A DNA stretch of 64,000 nt from CADCUY01 sp964242735 (GCA_964242735.1 CAXTAK010000015.1:32677-96676), one strand, 5' to 3'. Positions 51,751 through 61,415 are shown, counted from the stretch's first letter. A program made the numbers and translations. The notes: generated from the letters alone by a model not told the origin.

Positions 51751-53708
51751 TGAGCACCAGCACCAGCAGCGGCACCACGGGCTCGCAGCGCCGCCGCACC
51801 CGCAACGCCACCCTCCTGGCGACCGTCGTCGGGCTCGTGGCGGCCGTGAACTACCCCGTCGCCTCGCAGGGCGTGGCGTACGCGGTCGACGCCTACGAGA
51901 CCTCCCGCCCGGAGTACAAGGCCCAGCACGGCTCGTGGGAGACCCTGGAGTTCCCGGGCGGGGCGGAGATCAACGCCATCCACTCCGTCCTGCTGCACAC
52001 CGGGAAGGTGCTCATCGTGGCCGGCTCGGGCAACGAGCAGCACCACTTCGACGCCGGCACGTTCCGCAGCCTGCTGTGGGACCCCACCACCACCGAGGTC
52101 ACCGAGATCGAGACCCCGGAGGACCTGTTCTGCGGCGGGCACGCCCTGCTGCCGAACGGGGACGTGCTCATCGCGGGGGGCACCCGCGAGTACGAGGTCC
52201 TCGCCGAGGACGTCACCCGGGCCGCCGGCCCCGTGCTGGTGCGCAACGAGTCGCCCGACACCGAGCCCTTCACCCTGCCCGCCGGTACCCTCATCACCGG
52301 GGTCGGCGGCGCGCGCTACGAGATCGTCGACGACGTCCTGGTCGAGCCGGCGGTCAAGGACGTCTCGGACCCGCTGGACGTGACCGTCACCGCGAGCGAG
52401 GTCTCGGTGTGGGCGCAGGCCGTGGAGGAGGGTGAGGGCTCGGTGGTCACCGGTGGCGCGCAGTACGACGTCGCGGGCCTCACCGGGCGCCAGGTCGGGA
52501 ACGTGTACGCCCTGTCCGACGGCTTCTCCCTCGACAAGCAGAACTACCGGGGTCTGGACGCCAGCTACGTCTTCGACGTGGAGGAGGAGGAGTACGTGGC
52601 CACGGGCCGTCTCAACCACAGCCGCTGGTACCCCACGCTCACCTCCGTCAACGGCGGCAACGTGCTCGCGGTCTCGGGCCTGGACGAGTTCGGCGAGGTC
52701 CTCGAGGGCCAGAACGAGGTCTTCGAGGTCAGCCGCGACGCGTGGTTCGAGAAGCCGGAGCTGCGCCGGTACTTCCCCACCTACCCGGGCCTGCACCGCA
52801 TGGAGGGTGGGGAGCTGTTCTACTCGGGCAGCACCTCCGGCTACGGCAACGCCGAGGAGGCCCGCACCCCCGGGGTGTGGGACCTGTCCGACAACTCCTT
52901 CGTCGAGACCCCGGGCCTGCGCGACCCCGAGCTCCTGGAGTACTCGTCCTCGGTGCTGCTGCCCCCCGCGCAGGACCAGCGGGTGGCCGTGGTCGGCGGC
53001 GGCGGCGTCGGGGAGTCCGACGTGTCCACCGCGCGCATCGACGTCATCGACCTGGACGACGCGGACCCGGAGTTCAGGCCCGTCGCCGACCTGCGGACCA
53101 CGCGCCGCTACCCCAACGTGACGACCCTGCCGGACGACACGGTGCTGATCACCGGGGGCAGCGTGGAGTACCGCGGGCGCCACGACAGCGACGTGCTGCA
53201 GGCCGACCTGTACGACCCGGCGACGGAGGAGCTGCGCCCGGCCGCCGACCCGCGGGTGGGCCGGAACTACCACGCCACCTCGGTGCTGCTGCCGAACGGC
53301 TCGGTGCTGACGATGGGCAGCGACCCGCTGTTCGCCGACGAGGACAGCACCACGCCCGGGGTCTTCGAGCAGCGGGTGGAGATCTACAGCCCCCCGTACC
53401 TGTTCCAGGGCGAGCGGCCGGCCCCGCTGACCGGCCCGAGCCAGCTGACCCGGGGGACGACGGTCGACTTCACGTCGGCGTCGGCCGGTGACATCACGGC
53501 GGCGCGCCTGGTGCGCCCCAGCGCGGCGACCCACCAGATGGACCCCGAGCAGCGCTCGGTGCGCCTCGACGTCACCCCCGCGACCGACGGGGCCGTGGCG
53601 CTGAGCGTGCCCGCGGAGGAGGGGCTGCTGCCCTCGGGCTGGTACATGCTCTTCGCGGTCACCGCGGACGGCCTGCCCTCGGACGCGACGTGGGTGCAGG
53701 TCCTGTGA
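51747..53708 (+). CDS. glxA: GlxA-like copper radical oxidase
   Basis: The 653-residue secreted or anchored kelch protein carries a galactose-oxidase-type site. The thioether Cys is Cys129 in EDLFCGGHALLPNG, its Tyr partner in SRWYPTLTSVNGG, the axial Tyr and first His in RNYHATSVLLPNG, and the second His in ATHQMDPEQ. An N-terminal signal/anchor (ATLLATVVGLVAAVNYPVAS) and a C-terminal DUF1929 domain frame the propeller. ATG 51747 overlaps the cslA stop (ATGA). Streptomyces GlxA is needed to deposit the CslA glycan; the same role is inferred. Confidence 0.92.
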   Translation: MMSTSTSSGTTGSQRRRTRNATLLATVVGLVAAVNYPVASQGVAYAVDAYETSRPEYKAQHGSWETLEFPGGAEINAIHSVLLHTGKVLIVAGSGNEQHHFDAGTFRSLLWDPTTTEVTEIETPEDLFCGGHALLPNGDVLIAGGTREYEVLAEDVTRAAGPVLVRNESPDTEPFTLPAGTLITGVGGARYEIVDDVLVEPAVKDVSDPLDVTVTASEVSVWAQAVEEGEGSVVTGGAQYDVAGLTGRQVGNVYALSDGFSLDKQNYRGLDASYVFDVEEEEYVATGRLNHSRWYPTLTSVNGGNVLAVSGLDEFGEVLEGQNEVFEVSRDAWFEKPELRRYFPTYPGLHRMEGGELFYSGSTSGYGNAEEARTPGVWDLSDNSFVETPGLRDPELLEYSSSVLLPPAQDQRVAVVGGGGVGESDVSTARIDVIDLDDADPEFRPVADLRTTRRYPNVTTLPDDTVLITGGSVEYRGRHDSDVLQADLYDPATEELRPAADPRVGRNYHATSVLLPNGSVLTMGSDPLFADEDSTTPGVFEQRVEIYSPPYLFQGERPAPLTGPSQLTRGTTVDFTSASAGDITAARLVRPSAATHQMDPEQRSVRLDVTPATDGAVALSVPAEEGLLPSGWYMLFAVTADGLPSDATWVQVL

Positions 53709-54670
53709 GGGCCGCCGCAGCGGTGGTGGCCTCCGCGCTCCTGCTCGCGGGGTGCTCGTCGCCCCGGGGCGCCGAGCGCTCGTCCGAGGCGTCCAGCGAG
53801 CTGGCCGGGGTGGAGCTGTGGGTCAACCCCGACAGCACCGCCGCGCGCGCCGAGCAGCAGCTGCGCGAGGGCGGCCAGACCGCGACCGCGGAGGCGGTGT
53901 CGCGGATCGCGGAGGTGCCCACGGCGACGTGGTTCGGCGGCGAGGGCGACCCGCGGGGCAAGGCCGAGGAGATCACGCGGGCCGCGGCCGAGGCCGGCCA
54001 GGTGCCGGTGCTCGTGGCCTACAACCTCCCCGAGCGCGACTGCGGGCAGTACTCCAAGGGCGGTGCGGGCTCCGACGAGGAGTACCGCACCTGGACGCGG
54101 GAGGTCGCGGCGGGCATCGGGGACCGGGAGGCGGTCGTGGTGCTCGAGCCCGACGCCATCGCCCACGCCGTCGTCGGGTGTGACGGGGCACCGGCCGCCC
54201 GCGACCGGTACCAGCTGCTCGCCGAGGCGGTCGGGGTCTTCGCCGACCAGCCGGGGGTGCGGGTGTACCTCGACGCGGGCAACGCGACGTGGATCGACGA
54301 CGTCGACAAGCTGGCCGGTGCGCTGGAGGAGTCGGGGGTCGCCGACGCGGCGGGGTTCGCCCTGAACGTGTCGAACTTCGTGCCCACCGAGCCCACGTAC
54401 GCCTACGGCGAGCGCGTCAGCCGGAGCCTCGGGGGCGACGTCCGCTTCATCATCGACACCAGCCGCAACGGCGGGTCGACCCCGGACGGGGACTGGTGCA
54501 ACCCGGAGGGCGCGAAGCTCGGCGAGCCCCCGGTCACCTCCCCGCCGCAGCCGCTGCTCGACGCCCTGCTGTGGGTGAAGCAGCCCGGTGACAGCGACGG
54601 CGAGTGCAAGGACGGCGCGCCGCCGGCCGGGCAGTGGTGGCAGCAGTCCGCCGAGGCCCTCCTCACCTGA
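53705..54670 (+). CDS. cslZ: GH6 family glycoside hydrolase lipoprotein (CslZ-like)
   Basis: The 321-residue GH6 enzyme starts with a lipoprotein signal ending LLLAGCSS. Family blocks are YNLPERDCGQYSKGGA, VVLEPDAIAH (catalytic acid Asp), VYLDAGNATWIDD, NVSNF, IIDTSRNGG and WCNPEGAKLGEPP, with VKQPGDSDGEC near the end. It would trim or release beta-1,4-glucan outside the membrane. GTG 53705 overlaps the glxA stop. The arrangement cslA-glxA-cslZ matches the Streptomyces trio. Confidence 0.92.
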   Translation: MRAAAAVVASALLLAGCSSPRGAERSSEASSELAGVELWVNPDSTAARAEQQLREGGQTATAEAVSRIAEVPTATWFGGEGDPRGKAEEITRAAAEAGQVPVLVAYNLPERDCGQYSKGGAGSDEEYRTWTREVAAGIGDREAVVVLEPDAIAHAVVGCDGAPAARDRYQLLAEAVGVFADQPGVRVYLDAGNATWIDDVDKLAGALEESGVADAAGFALNVSNFVPTEPTYAYGERVSRSLGGDVRFIIDTSRNGGSTPDGDWCNPEGAKLGEPPVTSPPQPLLDALLWVKQPGDSDGECKDGAPPAGQWWQQSAEALLT

Positions 54671-54686
54671 GCGCGACGGGCCGAGG

Positions 54687-54709
54687 GGAGCTGGCGACGC
54701 ACCAGCTCC
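54687..54709. terminator. Hairpin after cslZ
   Basis: GGAGCTGG (54687-54694) and CCAGCTCC (54702-54709) form a perfect 8-bp stem with a 7-nt loop, starting 17 bp past the cslZ stop. It likely ends the cslA-glxA-cslZ transcript. Confidence 0.6.
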
Positions 54710-54823
54710 TGGACAGCCGGATAAGGACCCACCGCAGGACGTCGGGCTGGTTGGACGTCACCTCACCAAGCTGCGGCAGGTCGCCCGTCCCCTCTCCTCC
54801 CTGTTCCCCGATCAGCAGAACGG

Positions 54824-55441
54824 ATGATCATGGCCAACGTCCTGGGCATCGGTGCCCACCCCGACGACATCGAGCTCGGTTGCGCGGGCGCCCTCGCGGC
54901 GCACGTCTCCCGCGGCGACACCGTCACCCTGCTCGTGGTGACCTGCGGGTCAGCGGGCCCCGGCGACGTGGCGCTGCGCGAGGAGGAGTCGCGGGCAGCG
55001 GCCGCGGTGATCGGCGCCGACATCGTCTTCGGGCGCCTGCCCGACGGGTCGGTGAGCAACCACGAGCTCGCCCTGGTGCACCTGATCGAGCGCACCTGCC
55101 GCGAGCACGACATCGACACCGTGTACACCCACGGGCAGAAGGACAGCCACCAGGACCACCGGGCCATCGCCCTGGCGAGCATGGGGGCGTGCCGGGCCGT
55201 GCAGCAGGTGCTGTGCTACGACAGCCCCTCCTCGGTGGGGTTCACCCCCAGCGTCTTCGTCGACATCACCACCACCCTCGACAAGAAGGTCGACGCGCTG
55301 CGCCAGCACGCCAGCCAGGTCACCCACAGCGCGATGGCGTCGGTGGACCTGGTGCGCACCCAGGCCGGTTACCGCGGCTTCCAGGCCCGGTGCGGGGCCG
55401 CGGAGGGCTTCGAGCCGCTGCGGCTGGTGCTGGCGGTGTGA
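54824..55441 (+). CDS. PIG-L (LmbE-like) deacetylase
   Basis: The 205-residue zinc enzyme has the metal motif IGAHPDDIELGCAGAL near residue 12 and the second site KDSHQDHRAIALA. The family hydrolyses N-acetyl groups from GlcNAc-type substrates. ATG 54824 or ATG 54830 can start it. It lies after the csl terminator and converges with a sugar ABC importer. By position it could act on the CslA product or on an imported amino sugar; neither is shown. Confidence 0.88.
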   Translation: MIMANVLGIGAHPDDIELGCAGALAAHVSRGDTVTLLVVTCGSAGPGDVALREEESRAAAAVIGADIVFGRLPDGSVSNHELALVHLIERTCREHDIDTVYTHGQKDSHQDHRAIALASMGACRAVQQVLCYDSPSSVGFTPSVFVDITTTLDKKVDALRQHASQVTHSAMASVDLVRTQAGYRGFQARCGAAEGFEPLRLVLAV

Positions 55442-55505
55442 GGCGCGCCGGCGGTGGTCGTGGACGGCGCCACCGCGCTCCTCGACGGGGAGCGGAGGCC
55501 CCGCC

Positions 55506-56375
55506 TCAGCCCTTGACCGCCCCGGAGAGGAAGCCCTGCGTGACCTGCCGCTGCAGGGCGACGAAGAGGGCCAGGACGGGGAGGATCGTGATCAGCGCGC
55601 CCGCGGCGAGCGGCCCGGTGTCCACCGAGCGGCCGCCGATGAACAGGTACAGCCCCGTGGTGAGCGGACGGTACTCACCACCGGGCATGTACAGCAGGGG
55701 CACGAGGAAGTTGTTCCAGCTCTGCAGGAACGTGAACACCGCGAGCGAGCTGATGCCCGACGTCACCAGGGGCACCATGACGCGCGAGAAGATCTGCCAC
55801 TCCGTGGCGCCGTCCATCCGCGCCGCCTGCTCGATCTCCGTGGGCAGGTCGGAGAAGAACGCGCGCATGAAGAAGACGCCGAACGACAGCCCCGTGCTGG
55901 CGAGCACGAGGTTCACGCCCACCAGGCTGTCCAGCAGTCCCATGGACCGCAGCTGGAAGTACAGCGGGATCATGTACGTGAAGAACGGCACCAGCAGGCC
56001 GAGCAGCACCAGGTAGAACAGGAAGGAGCGGCCGGGGAAGGGCAGCCGTGCGAACGCGTAGCCGCCCGTCGTCGAGAGCACGACGACCAGGAGCGTGCTG
56101 GGCACGCAGAGCAGCACGCTGTTCAGCAGGTACCCGCCGAACCCGCCGACCGTCCACGCCGTCACCAGGTTCTCGGTGGAGAAGGACGAGAACAGCCCGA
56201 ACGGGTTGACCTCCACGTCCTGCGACGTCTTCAGCGTGGTGGAGACGACCAGGAGCAGCGGGAAGAGCGTGAGCAGGCACAGCACGGCGAGGAAGGCGTG
56301 CCTGCCCAGCGCCGCCCGTCCCCGGCGGTCCAGTCCCCTCGGGCTGCTCGCCGTGGTGCCTGCCGTGCCGCTCAC
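55506..56375 (-). CDS. Carbohydrate ABC transporter permease (MalG-type)
   Basis: The 289-residue permease has six helices and the EAA loop EIEQAARMDGATEWQIFSRV, followed by a typical MalG-type end (FVALQRQVTQGFLSGAVKG). GTG 56375 overlaps the upstream permease stop by 4 bp. It forms an importer with the MalF-type permease and the binding protein. No ATPase gene is nearby, so a shared MsiK-like ATPase elsewhere is assumed. Confidence 0.92.
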   Translation of the reverse strand: MSGTAGTTASSPRGLDRRGRAALGRHAFLAVLCLLTLFPLLLVVSTTLKTSQDVEVNPFGLFSSFSTENLVTAWTVGGFGGYLLNSVLLCVPSTLLVVVLSTTGGYAFARLPFPGRSFLFYLVLLGLLVPFFTYMIPLYFQLRSMGLLDSLVGVNLVLASTGLSFGVFFMRAFFSDLPTEIEQAARMDGATEWQIFSRVMVPLVTSGISSLAVFTFLQSWNNFLVPLLYMPGGEYRPLTTGLYLFIGGRSVDTGPLAAGALITILPVLALFVALQRQVTQGFLSGAVKG

Positions 56376-57343
56376 GCGCCGGTCCCCTGCAGGGACACCC
56401 GGCGCTGCAGCCTGTTCAGCCACACGGCGAACGGGATCGCCAGCACGGTGATGAGCAGGGCCAGGGTGGTGCCGTAGCTGATGCGGTTGAGCTGGAAGGC
56501 GCTGGTGTAGGCGTACGTGCCCAGCACGTCGGTGGCGCCCGCAGGCCCGCCGCCGGTCATGACGAAGATGAGGTCGAAGACGGCGAACCCGCCGATCAGC
56601 GTGATGGTGGTGATCATCAGGAACACCGGCATGATCTGCGGGAGGATGATGTAGCGCAGGCGCTGCAGCCGGTTCGCCCCGTCCAGGAGCGAGGCGTCGA
56701 CCAGGTCCAGGTCCACGTTTCCCAGGGCGGAGAGCAGGATCACGAAGACGAAGCCCGCCGTGACCCACACGGCCGTCGCGAGCACGGCGTACAGGGCGGT
56801 GTCGGGGTTGCCGAGCCACCCGGTGGTGAGGACGCCGAGGCCCACGCCCTCCAGGACCCGGTTGAGCCAGCCCCGGGTCGGGGCGTAGATCCAGCCCCAC
56901 ACCACGCCGACCACCACCTGGGGCAGCACGTAGGGCAGGAACAGCGCGGTCCGGTACAGCGCCGAGCCGCGCCGCACCCCCCACACCAGCAGCGCCAGCG
57001 CCAGCCCGATGACGACGGGGCCCACCGTGCCGACGACGATCCAGATGACGTTGTTCCACAGCGCCGCGTAGACCTTGGGGTCGCGCGCCAGCTCGGTGAA
57101 GTTGGCCAGCCCCACCCAGGCAGGGGTGGGGTCGATCCCGTTGAAGTCGACGAACACGTAGTACGCCGCGTTGACCAGCGGGAACACCAGGAAGACCGCC
57201 ACCACGGCGACGACGGGCGCCACCAGGAGGACGCCCAGGCGGGCCTGCGCCCTGCGGGTGACGGCCGGGGCGTCGGAGCGGACCGCCGAGCGCCCCGCCC
57301 GTGCCCGCCGCGGCGCCGGCACGGGCGCCGGCACCCCCGTCAC
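56372..57343 (-). CDS. Carbohydrate ABC transporter permease (MalF-type)
   Basis: The 323-residue permease has a basic Arg/Ala/Pro-rich N-terminus, six helices (first LGVLLVAPVVAVVAVFLVFP) and an EAA-type loop, VDASLLDGANRLQRLRYIIL. It lies 22 bp after the solute-binding gene and overlaps the MalG-type gene. The sugar is not known. Confidence 0.92.
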   Translation of the reverse strand: MTGVPAPVPAPRRARAGRSAVRSDAPAVTRRAQARLGVLLVAPVVAVVAVFLVFPLVNAAYYVFVDFNGIDPTPAWVGLANFTELARDPKVYAALWNNVIWIVVGTVGPVVIGLALALLVWGVRRGSALYRTALFLPYVLPQVVVGVVWGWIYAPTRGWLNRVLEGVGLGVLTTGWLGNPDTALYAVLATAVWVTAGFVFVILLSALGNVDLDLVDASLLDGANRLQRLRYIILPQIMPVFLMITTITLIGGFAVFDLIFVMTGGGPAGATDVLGTYAYTSAFQLNRISYGTTLALLITVLAIPFAVWLNRLQRRVSLQGTGA

Positions 57344-57365
57344 GGCGGCCCCTCGAGCGCTCGGG

Positions 57366-58643
57366 TCATCCCTGTGACGCCGCCTCGAGGCTCGCGGCCA
57401 CCTCCTCGGGGGTGGCCTGGCCGGTCAGGACCGCCTGGACGCCGTCGTACATCGCCTCGTTGAAGGCGTCCGACGTCAGGACGTCGATGTTCTGGCCGAA
57501 GTCACCGCCGCTCCCGAGAGTGGCGACGTCGCCGAGCACCTCGGCCAGCAGTGGGGAGACCTCCAGCCCGTCCGTGTCGATCGGCGTCGGCGGGATCGTC
57601 TGCAGGTTCTCGACCGTCCACGCGCCGTGCTCGGGCGAGGCGAGGAAGTCCACGAGCTGGACGGCGGCGTCCACCTGGTCGGTGGTGGCGGAGACGTAGG
57701 GCCCCGAGCCCAGTCCCCCGGTGAAGATCCCCGGACCGTCCGGTGCCGGGAAGGGGATGTACCCGGCTTCGAAGTCGGCCCTGCTGTCGATCTCGTTGAC
57801 CAGCCAGCTGCCCGTGGGGATCATCGCGGCCTCGCCGGAGAAGAACTGGGCGTTGGAGGTGTCGTAGTCCACCGACGTGGGCGACTCCGAGAGCAGGCCC
57901 GACTCGTTGAAGTCCTTCCAGAGCGCCAGCGCCGAGACGACCGCGGGCGAGTCCCACGACGCCTCCCCGGCGATCATGGCCTCCACGCCCTCGGAGCCGA
58001 TGTCGCTGCCCAGGGCCATGCTCAGCAGGTGGGCGCCCTCCCAGCCCTCCTGGTCCCCGACCGCCATCGGCACTGTCCCGGCCGCGCGCACCGCCTCCGC
58101 GGCCGCCCGCAGCTCCTCGATGCTCTGCGGCGGCTCGATGCCCAGCTCGGCGAAGAGGTCCTTGTTGTAGAAGAGCCCGATGGTCTCCATCTCGCCGGGG
58201 ACGCCGTAGACCCTCCCGTCGACGGTGACGCGCTCCCTGGCGAAGTCGTAGACCTGCCAGTCGTTCTCCTCGTAGGCGGCGCTCAGGTCGTGGAGGAGCC
58301 CCGCCTCGGCGAGCGCCCCGCCGAAGCCGGGGCCGGAGCCCCAGTTGAAGACGTCGGGGCCCTCGTCGGAGCGCAGCTGCGTCTGCAGCACCGTGCGCAT
58401 GGTGTCGATGGGCAGGGTCGTCAGCTCCACCTCGACGCCCGAGGCCTCCGTGAACGCCGCGAGGTGGTCCTCGAGCCGCTGGGTCGCCGCGGCGTCCTCG
58501 GGCTCCTCGATCAGGTACTCCAGCGTCGTCGCGCCGCCCGAGCCAGCGGTCTCGTCCGAGGACGTGGGCGCCCCACCCGTGCAGGCGGTGGCGAGCAGGC
58601 AGGTCGCGGCGACCGCTAGGTACCTCAGGGGGGATGTGCGCAT
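57366..58643 (-). CDS. Extracellular solute-binding lipoprotein (family 1, sugar ABC)
   Basis: The 425-residue protein has a lipoprotein signal with lipid Cys21 (LLATACTGG). The SBP_bac_1 fold includes VFNWGSGPGFGGALAEAGLL, YGVPGEMETIGLFYNKDLF, AAMIPTGSWLVNEI and the closing TPEEVAASLEAASQG. ATG 58643 follows GAGG. It is the first gene of the importer operon and determines its sugar specificity, which sequence alone does not reveal. Confidence 0.93.
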   Translation of the reverse strand: MRTSPLRYLAVAATCLLATACTGGAPTSSDETAGSGGATTLEYLIEEPEDAAATQRLEDHLAAFTEASGVEVELTTLPIDTMRTVLQTQLRSDEGPDVFNWGSGPGFGGALAEAGLLHDLSAAYEENDWQVYDFARERVTVDGRVYGVPGEMETIGLFYNKDLFAELGIEPPQSIEELRAAAEAVRAAGTVPMAVGDQEGWEGAHLLSMALGSDIGSEGVEAMIAGEASWDSPAVVSALALWKDFNESGLLSESPTSVDYDTSNAQFFSGEAAMIPTGSWLVNEIDSRADFEAGYIPFPAPDGPGIFTGGLGSGPYVSATTDQVDAAVQLVDFLASPEHGAWTVENLQTIPPTPIDTDGLEVSPLLAEVLGDVATLGSGGDFGQNIDVLTSDAFNEAMYDGVQAVLTGQATPEEVAASLEAASQG

Positions 58644-58689
58644 GGCGGGCCTCGCTCCACGTCGTCGTGCCGCTGCGCGGTCGCAGGTC

Positions 58690-59262
58690 GCGGTGATGCT
58701 AGCGCCGCGCCGGCCCCAGTCGTGGATGGTGCCGGCCTGCTGTGGCTCCAGCACGGCGGAGCCCTCGGGCACCGAGCGGTGCCCGACGTCGTACCGCCCC
58801 GCCCGCGGGTCCCACACCTGGTGCGCACCCGCGGCCCGGCGGACGACGTCGGCGGCACCCGGCGCCACCACCGGGTGCAGCGCGAGCCCGTGGGCGGCCG
58901 GGTCGGTGACCAGGGCGCGCGCCTCGCCCTGGTCACCCCCTCGCGGAACACGGTGACGACGGTGGTGAGCGCCCCGTGCCGACCCCGCACGCCTGCGCCC
59001 ACTCGGCGACCTGCGCCGCGCGCACCGCCTCGATGCACAGGCGTCCGTCGGTCAGCGGACCCGGGTGGCCCTCCGCGACCGGGGAGCGGCGCCCACCGAG
59101 GACGACGTCGTCGACCTCGCCGTCGAGCACCGCGAGCATCCGCTCCGAGGCCCCCGGGGTGACCAGCACGAGCACCACGTCGCGCCCGGCGAGCCGGTGG
59201 GCGCGACGTACAGCCCCATCGAGAGGATCTCGTCGTCCGCGTGCGGGCTGTCCACGACCACT
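58690..59262 (-). pseudogene. Decayed PIG-L deacetylase gene
   Basis: VVVDSPHADDEILSMGLYVA (from 59262) is a clear metal-motif start of a PIG-L deacetylase. Near 59212 the conserved continuation HRLAGRDVVLVLVTPGA and LDGEVDDVVLGGR switches frame by one missing base. The middle with the second metal motif is deleted, and an end-like piece (HQVWDPRAGRYDVGHRSVPE) lies in a third frame around 58790-58830. It cannot encode an active enzyme. Confidence 0.7.
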
Positions 59263-59289
59263 GGGGCACCGGGCCGTCGTGGCCGCGAC

Positions 59290-60480
59290 GGTGTCCAGCA
59301 GGTCGAGCCCGAGCCGGTCGGCGAGCCACCGCAGGTGCACCGCGTCGGCGCTGGTGACCTCCGGCGAGAGCTTCACCTCGACGGCCACGACCCGCCCGTC
59401 ACCGCGCTGGACGACGAGGTCGACCTCGTGGTCCCCGTCGCGGGTCCTCAGGTGCTCCGGGCTCGCCTCCGCGGTCTGGGCGTACGCCCGGACGCGGAGG
59501 GTGACCAGGGACTCGAAGAGCGCCCCGAGCAACGGCCCCCGCCGAACCGGACGCCCACCGCCGGCGGAGTCGTCCATCAGGGCACCCACGTCGGCGCCCG
59601 GGAGGCGAGCGGCCAGCGCGGGGTCCGCCAGGTGGTGCTTCTGCGCCGCCGCCAGCCGGGTCAGGGTGTTCCGCGTGGCCGACCAGGCGGGGACGGGGTC
59701 GAGCAGCCACAGCTGGGTCAGCACGTCGCGGTAGCCGATCGTCGTCGTCTCCACCGGCCAGCCTCGCCGGGTGTCGCCGCGTCGGCGATGGCGTTGCACG
59801 ACGCGGTGGACGCCGTGGCACCGGCGTGGGCGGCCAGCCACGCCCGCGGGGTGGCCGGACGGCGGACGAGGTGGCCCTGCTCGGGGAAGTCCGCTCGACG
59901 ACGAGGCTGGGGTGGCNNNNNNNNNNNNNNNNNNNNNNNNNNNNNNNNNNNNNNNNNNNNNNNNNNNNNNNNNNNNNNNNNNNNNNNNNNNNNNNNNNNN
60001 NNNNNNNNNNNNNNNNGCTCGCCCGCAGCGCCGTGGTGCCCGACCGGACGACCTCCTCGGCGTGGTCGGCGAGGGTGAGCGCGCAGTGGCCGTCGACGGC
60101 GGGCCGCGTGCCCGTGAGCAGCGCGCCGAGGCTGACGGTCGGGGTCTGCAGGGCGCGTTCAGCGAGGCCCGTCGGCCGCGTGCGCACAGCCACGATGCGG
60201 CCGGCGCCGCTGTGGGTGGGTGCGGTCGTCGGGGTGGCGCTGCCCGTCAGCAGGAAGCGGCCCGGCGTGGCGTCGCGGTCGACGCTGCGCCGGACGAGGT
60301 CCCAGACGGAGGGCAGTCGCTGCCACTCGTCGACGAGCACCGGGGCGGGCACCCGGTCGAGGCGCAGCGGGTCGGCCTCGAGCAGCTCGCGCTGAGCGGG
60401 ATCGTCCAGCGCGATGACGGCCCGGGCGCGTCGCCGGTGCAGCCCTGACGGGTCCGACCACCACCAGCGGCCTCCCGTCC
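59290..60480 (-). pseudogene. Broken DUF4143-type AAA ATPase gene (contains scaffold gap)
   Basis: VIALDDPAQRELLEADPLRL, APVLVDEWQRLPSVWDLVRR and GRFLLTGSATP are the AAA middle part, but the P-loop that should come before is missing. After the gap, DFPEQGHLVRRPATPRAWL is in one frame and VETTTIGYRDVLTQLWLLDP and EVDLVVQRGDGRVVAVEVKL (PD-(D/E)XK-like end) in another, a single-base shift near 59757. The 3' end runs into the PIG-L remnant. Intact relatives are often accessory or defence-island proteins. Confidence 0.65.
59917..60016. other. Scaffold gap (100 N), flanks not overlapping
   Basis: Sequence ends GGCTGGGGTGGC and resumes GCTCGCCCGCAG with no shared overlap. The gap falls within the broken ATPase gene; its true length is unknown. 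Confidence 0.85.
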
Positions 60481-60575
60481 ACCTGATCCCAGGACCCGGC
60501 CCCCGCCCGCGTGGGAGGCTCGTCACGCCCGGCACCCGCACCCGGGGCCGGCACCTCGAGGAAGAGGAGCACACC

Positions 60576-61340
60576 ATGACCACGCTCAAGAGCATCGTGT
60601 CCGCCGGGGCCGTCACCGCCCTCGCCGTGTGCGGCGCACTCGCCGCGGCGCCAGCCGCCAGTGCCGACCCCGCCCCCACGAACCCCACCACCCTGCACGC
60701 GGGCCTGGTGGACGGGTGGTACGAGGACGTCCTGGACCGGGCTCCGTCGTCGACGGCCTACGCGGGGACGGAGTACTGGGTCGCGCAGCTCGACGGGCGC
60801 CCCGGGCAGCCGGCCACCGCCGTGCCCCACGCCGACGTGCTCCGCACCATCACCCGCTCGAGCGAGTCAGCGAACCTCGACGTGAGGAACGCCTACCAGG
60901 CGTTCCTGCTCCGCTCACCCGACGCCGGAGCCCGGTACTGGATCGACGGGATCCGCGGAGGGATGGCCCCGGAGTGGGTGGAGCAGAACGTCCTCGCCTC
61001 ACCGGAGTTCGCCGCGCTGCGGGGTTCCCAGCGCGTGGACGTCTGGTACGGCGCGATCCTCGGGCGGGACGACATCGAGCCCGCGAGCGCCGGCGAGGAG
61101 AGGTACTGGGAGGGCGTCGCCGCACGGGACGGTGCGCTCGCCGCGGTCCGGGGCATCTGGTACTCCGCGGAGGGCGTGGACCGGCGCACCTACCTCCTGT
61201 TCAACGACCTGCTGGGCAGGAACCCCAACCAGGGTGAGTACGACTACTTCTTCTCCCGCACCGCGGCCTCGCTCGCGGAGGCGGAGATCCAGATCGCCAC
61301 GACGCCGGAGTACGAGGCCCAGCACCCCGCGCAGCGGTGA
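60576..61340 (+). CDS. Secreted protein with four DUF4214-like repeats
   Basis: The 254-residue protein has a Sec signal (VTALAVCGALAAAPAASA) and then four units of about 50 residues, each an alpha-helical block: VDGWYEDVLDRAPSS, YQAFLLRSPDAGARYWIDG, VWYGAILGRDDIEPASAG and LFNDLLGRNPNQGEYDYFFS. This is the DUF4214 pattern (LLGRxPD...YW). The usual partner is a large surface or wall protein; here it stands alone. ATG 60576 follows GAAGAGGAG. It is the only intact gene in the decay zone. Confidence 0.82.
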   Translation: MTTLKSIVSAGAVTALAVCGALAAAPAASADPAPTNPTTLHAGLVDGWYEDVLDRAPSSTAYAGTEYWVAQLDGRPGQPATAVPHADVLRTITRSSESANLDVRNAYQAFLLRSPDAGARYWIDGIRGGMAPEWVEQNVLASPEFAALRGSQRVDVWYGAILGRDDIEPASAGEERYWEGVAARDGALAAVRGIWYSAEGVDRRTYLLFNDLLGRNPNQGEYDYFFSRTAASLAEAEIQIATTPEYEAQHPAQR

Positions 61341-61415
61341 GGTCCGCGCACGCAGGCGGGGCTCCACACCTGGGCTGCCACACGAGGCGTCGACGCGGAC
61401 GAGCTCAGCGACCAC

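Noticed and set aside
49768..53534. Minus-strand open frames opposite cslA and glxA
   Set aside because: They are antisense shadows; the plus-strand genes have complete catalytic motif sets.
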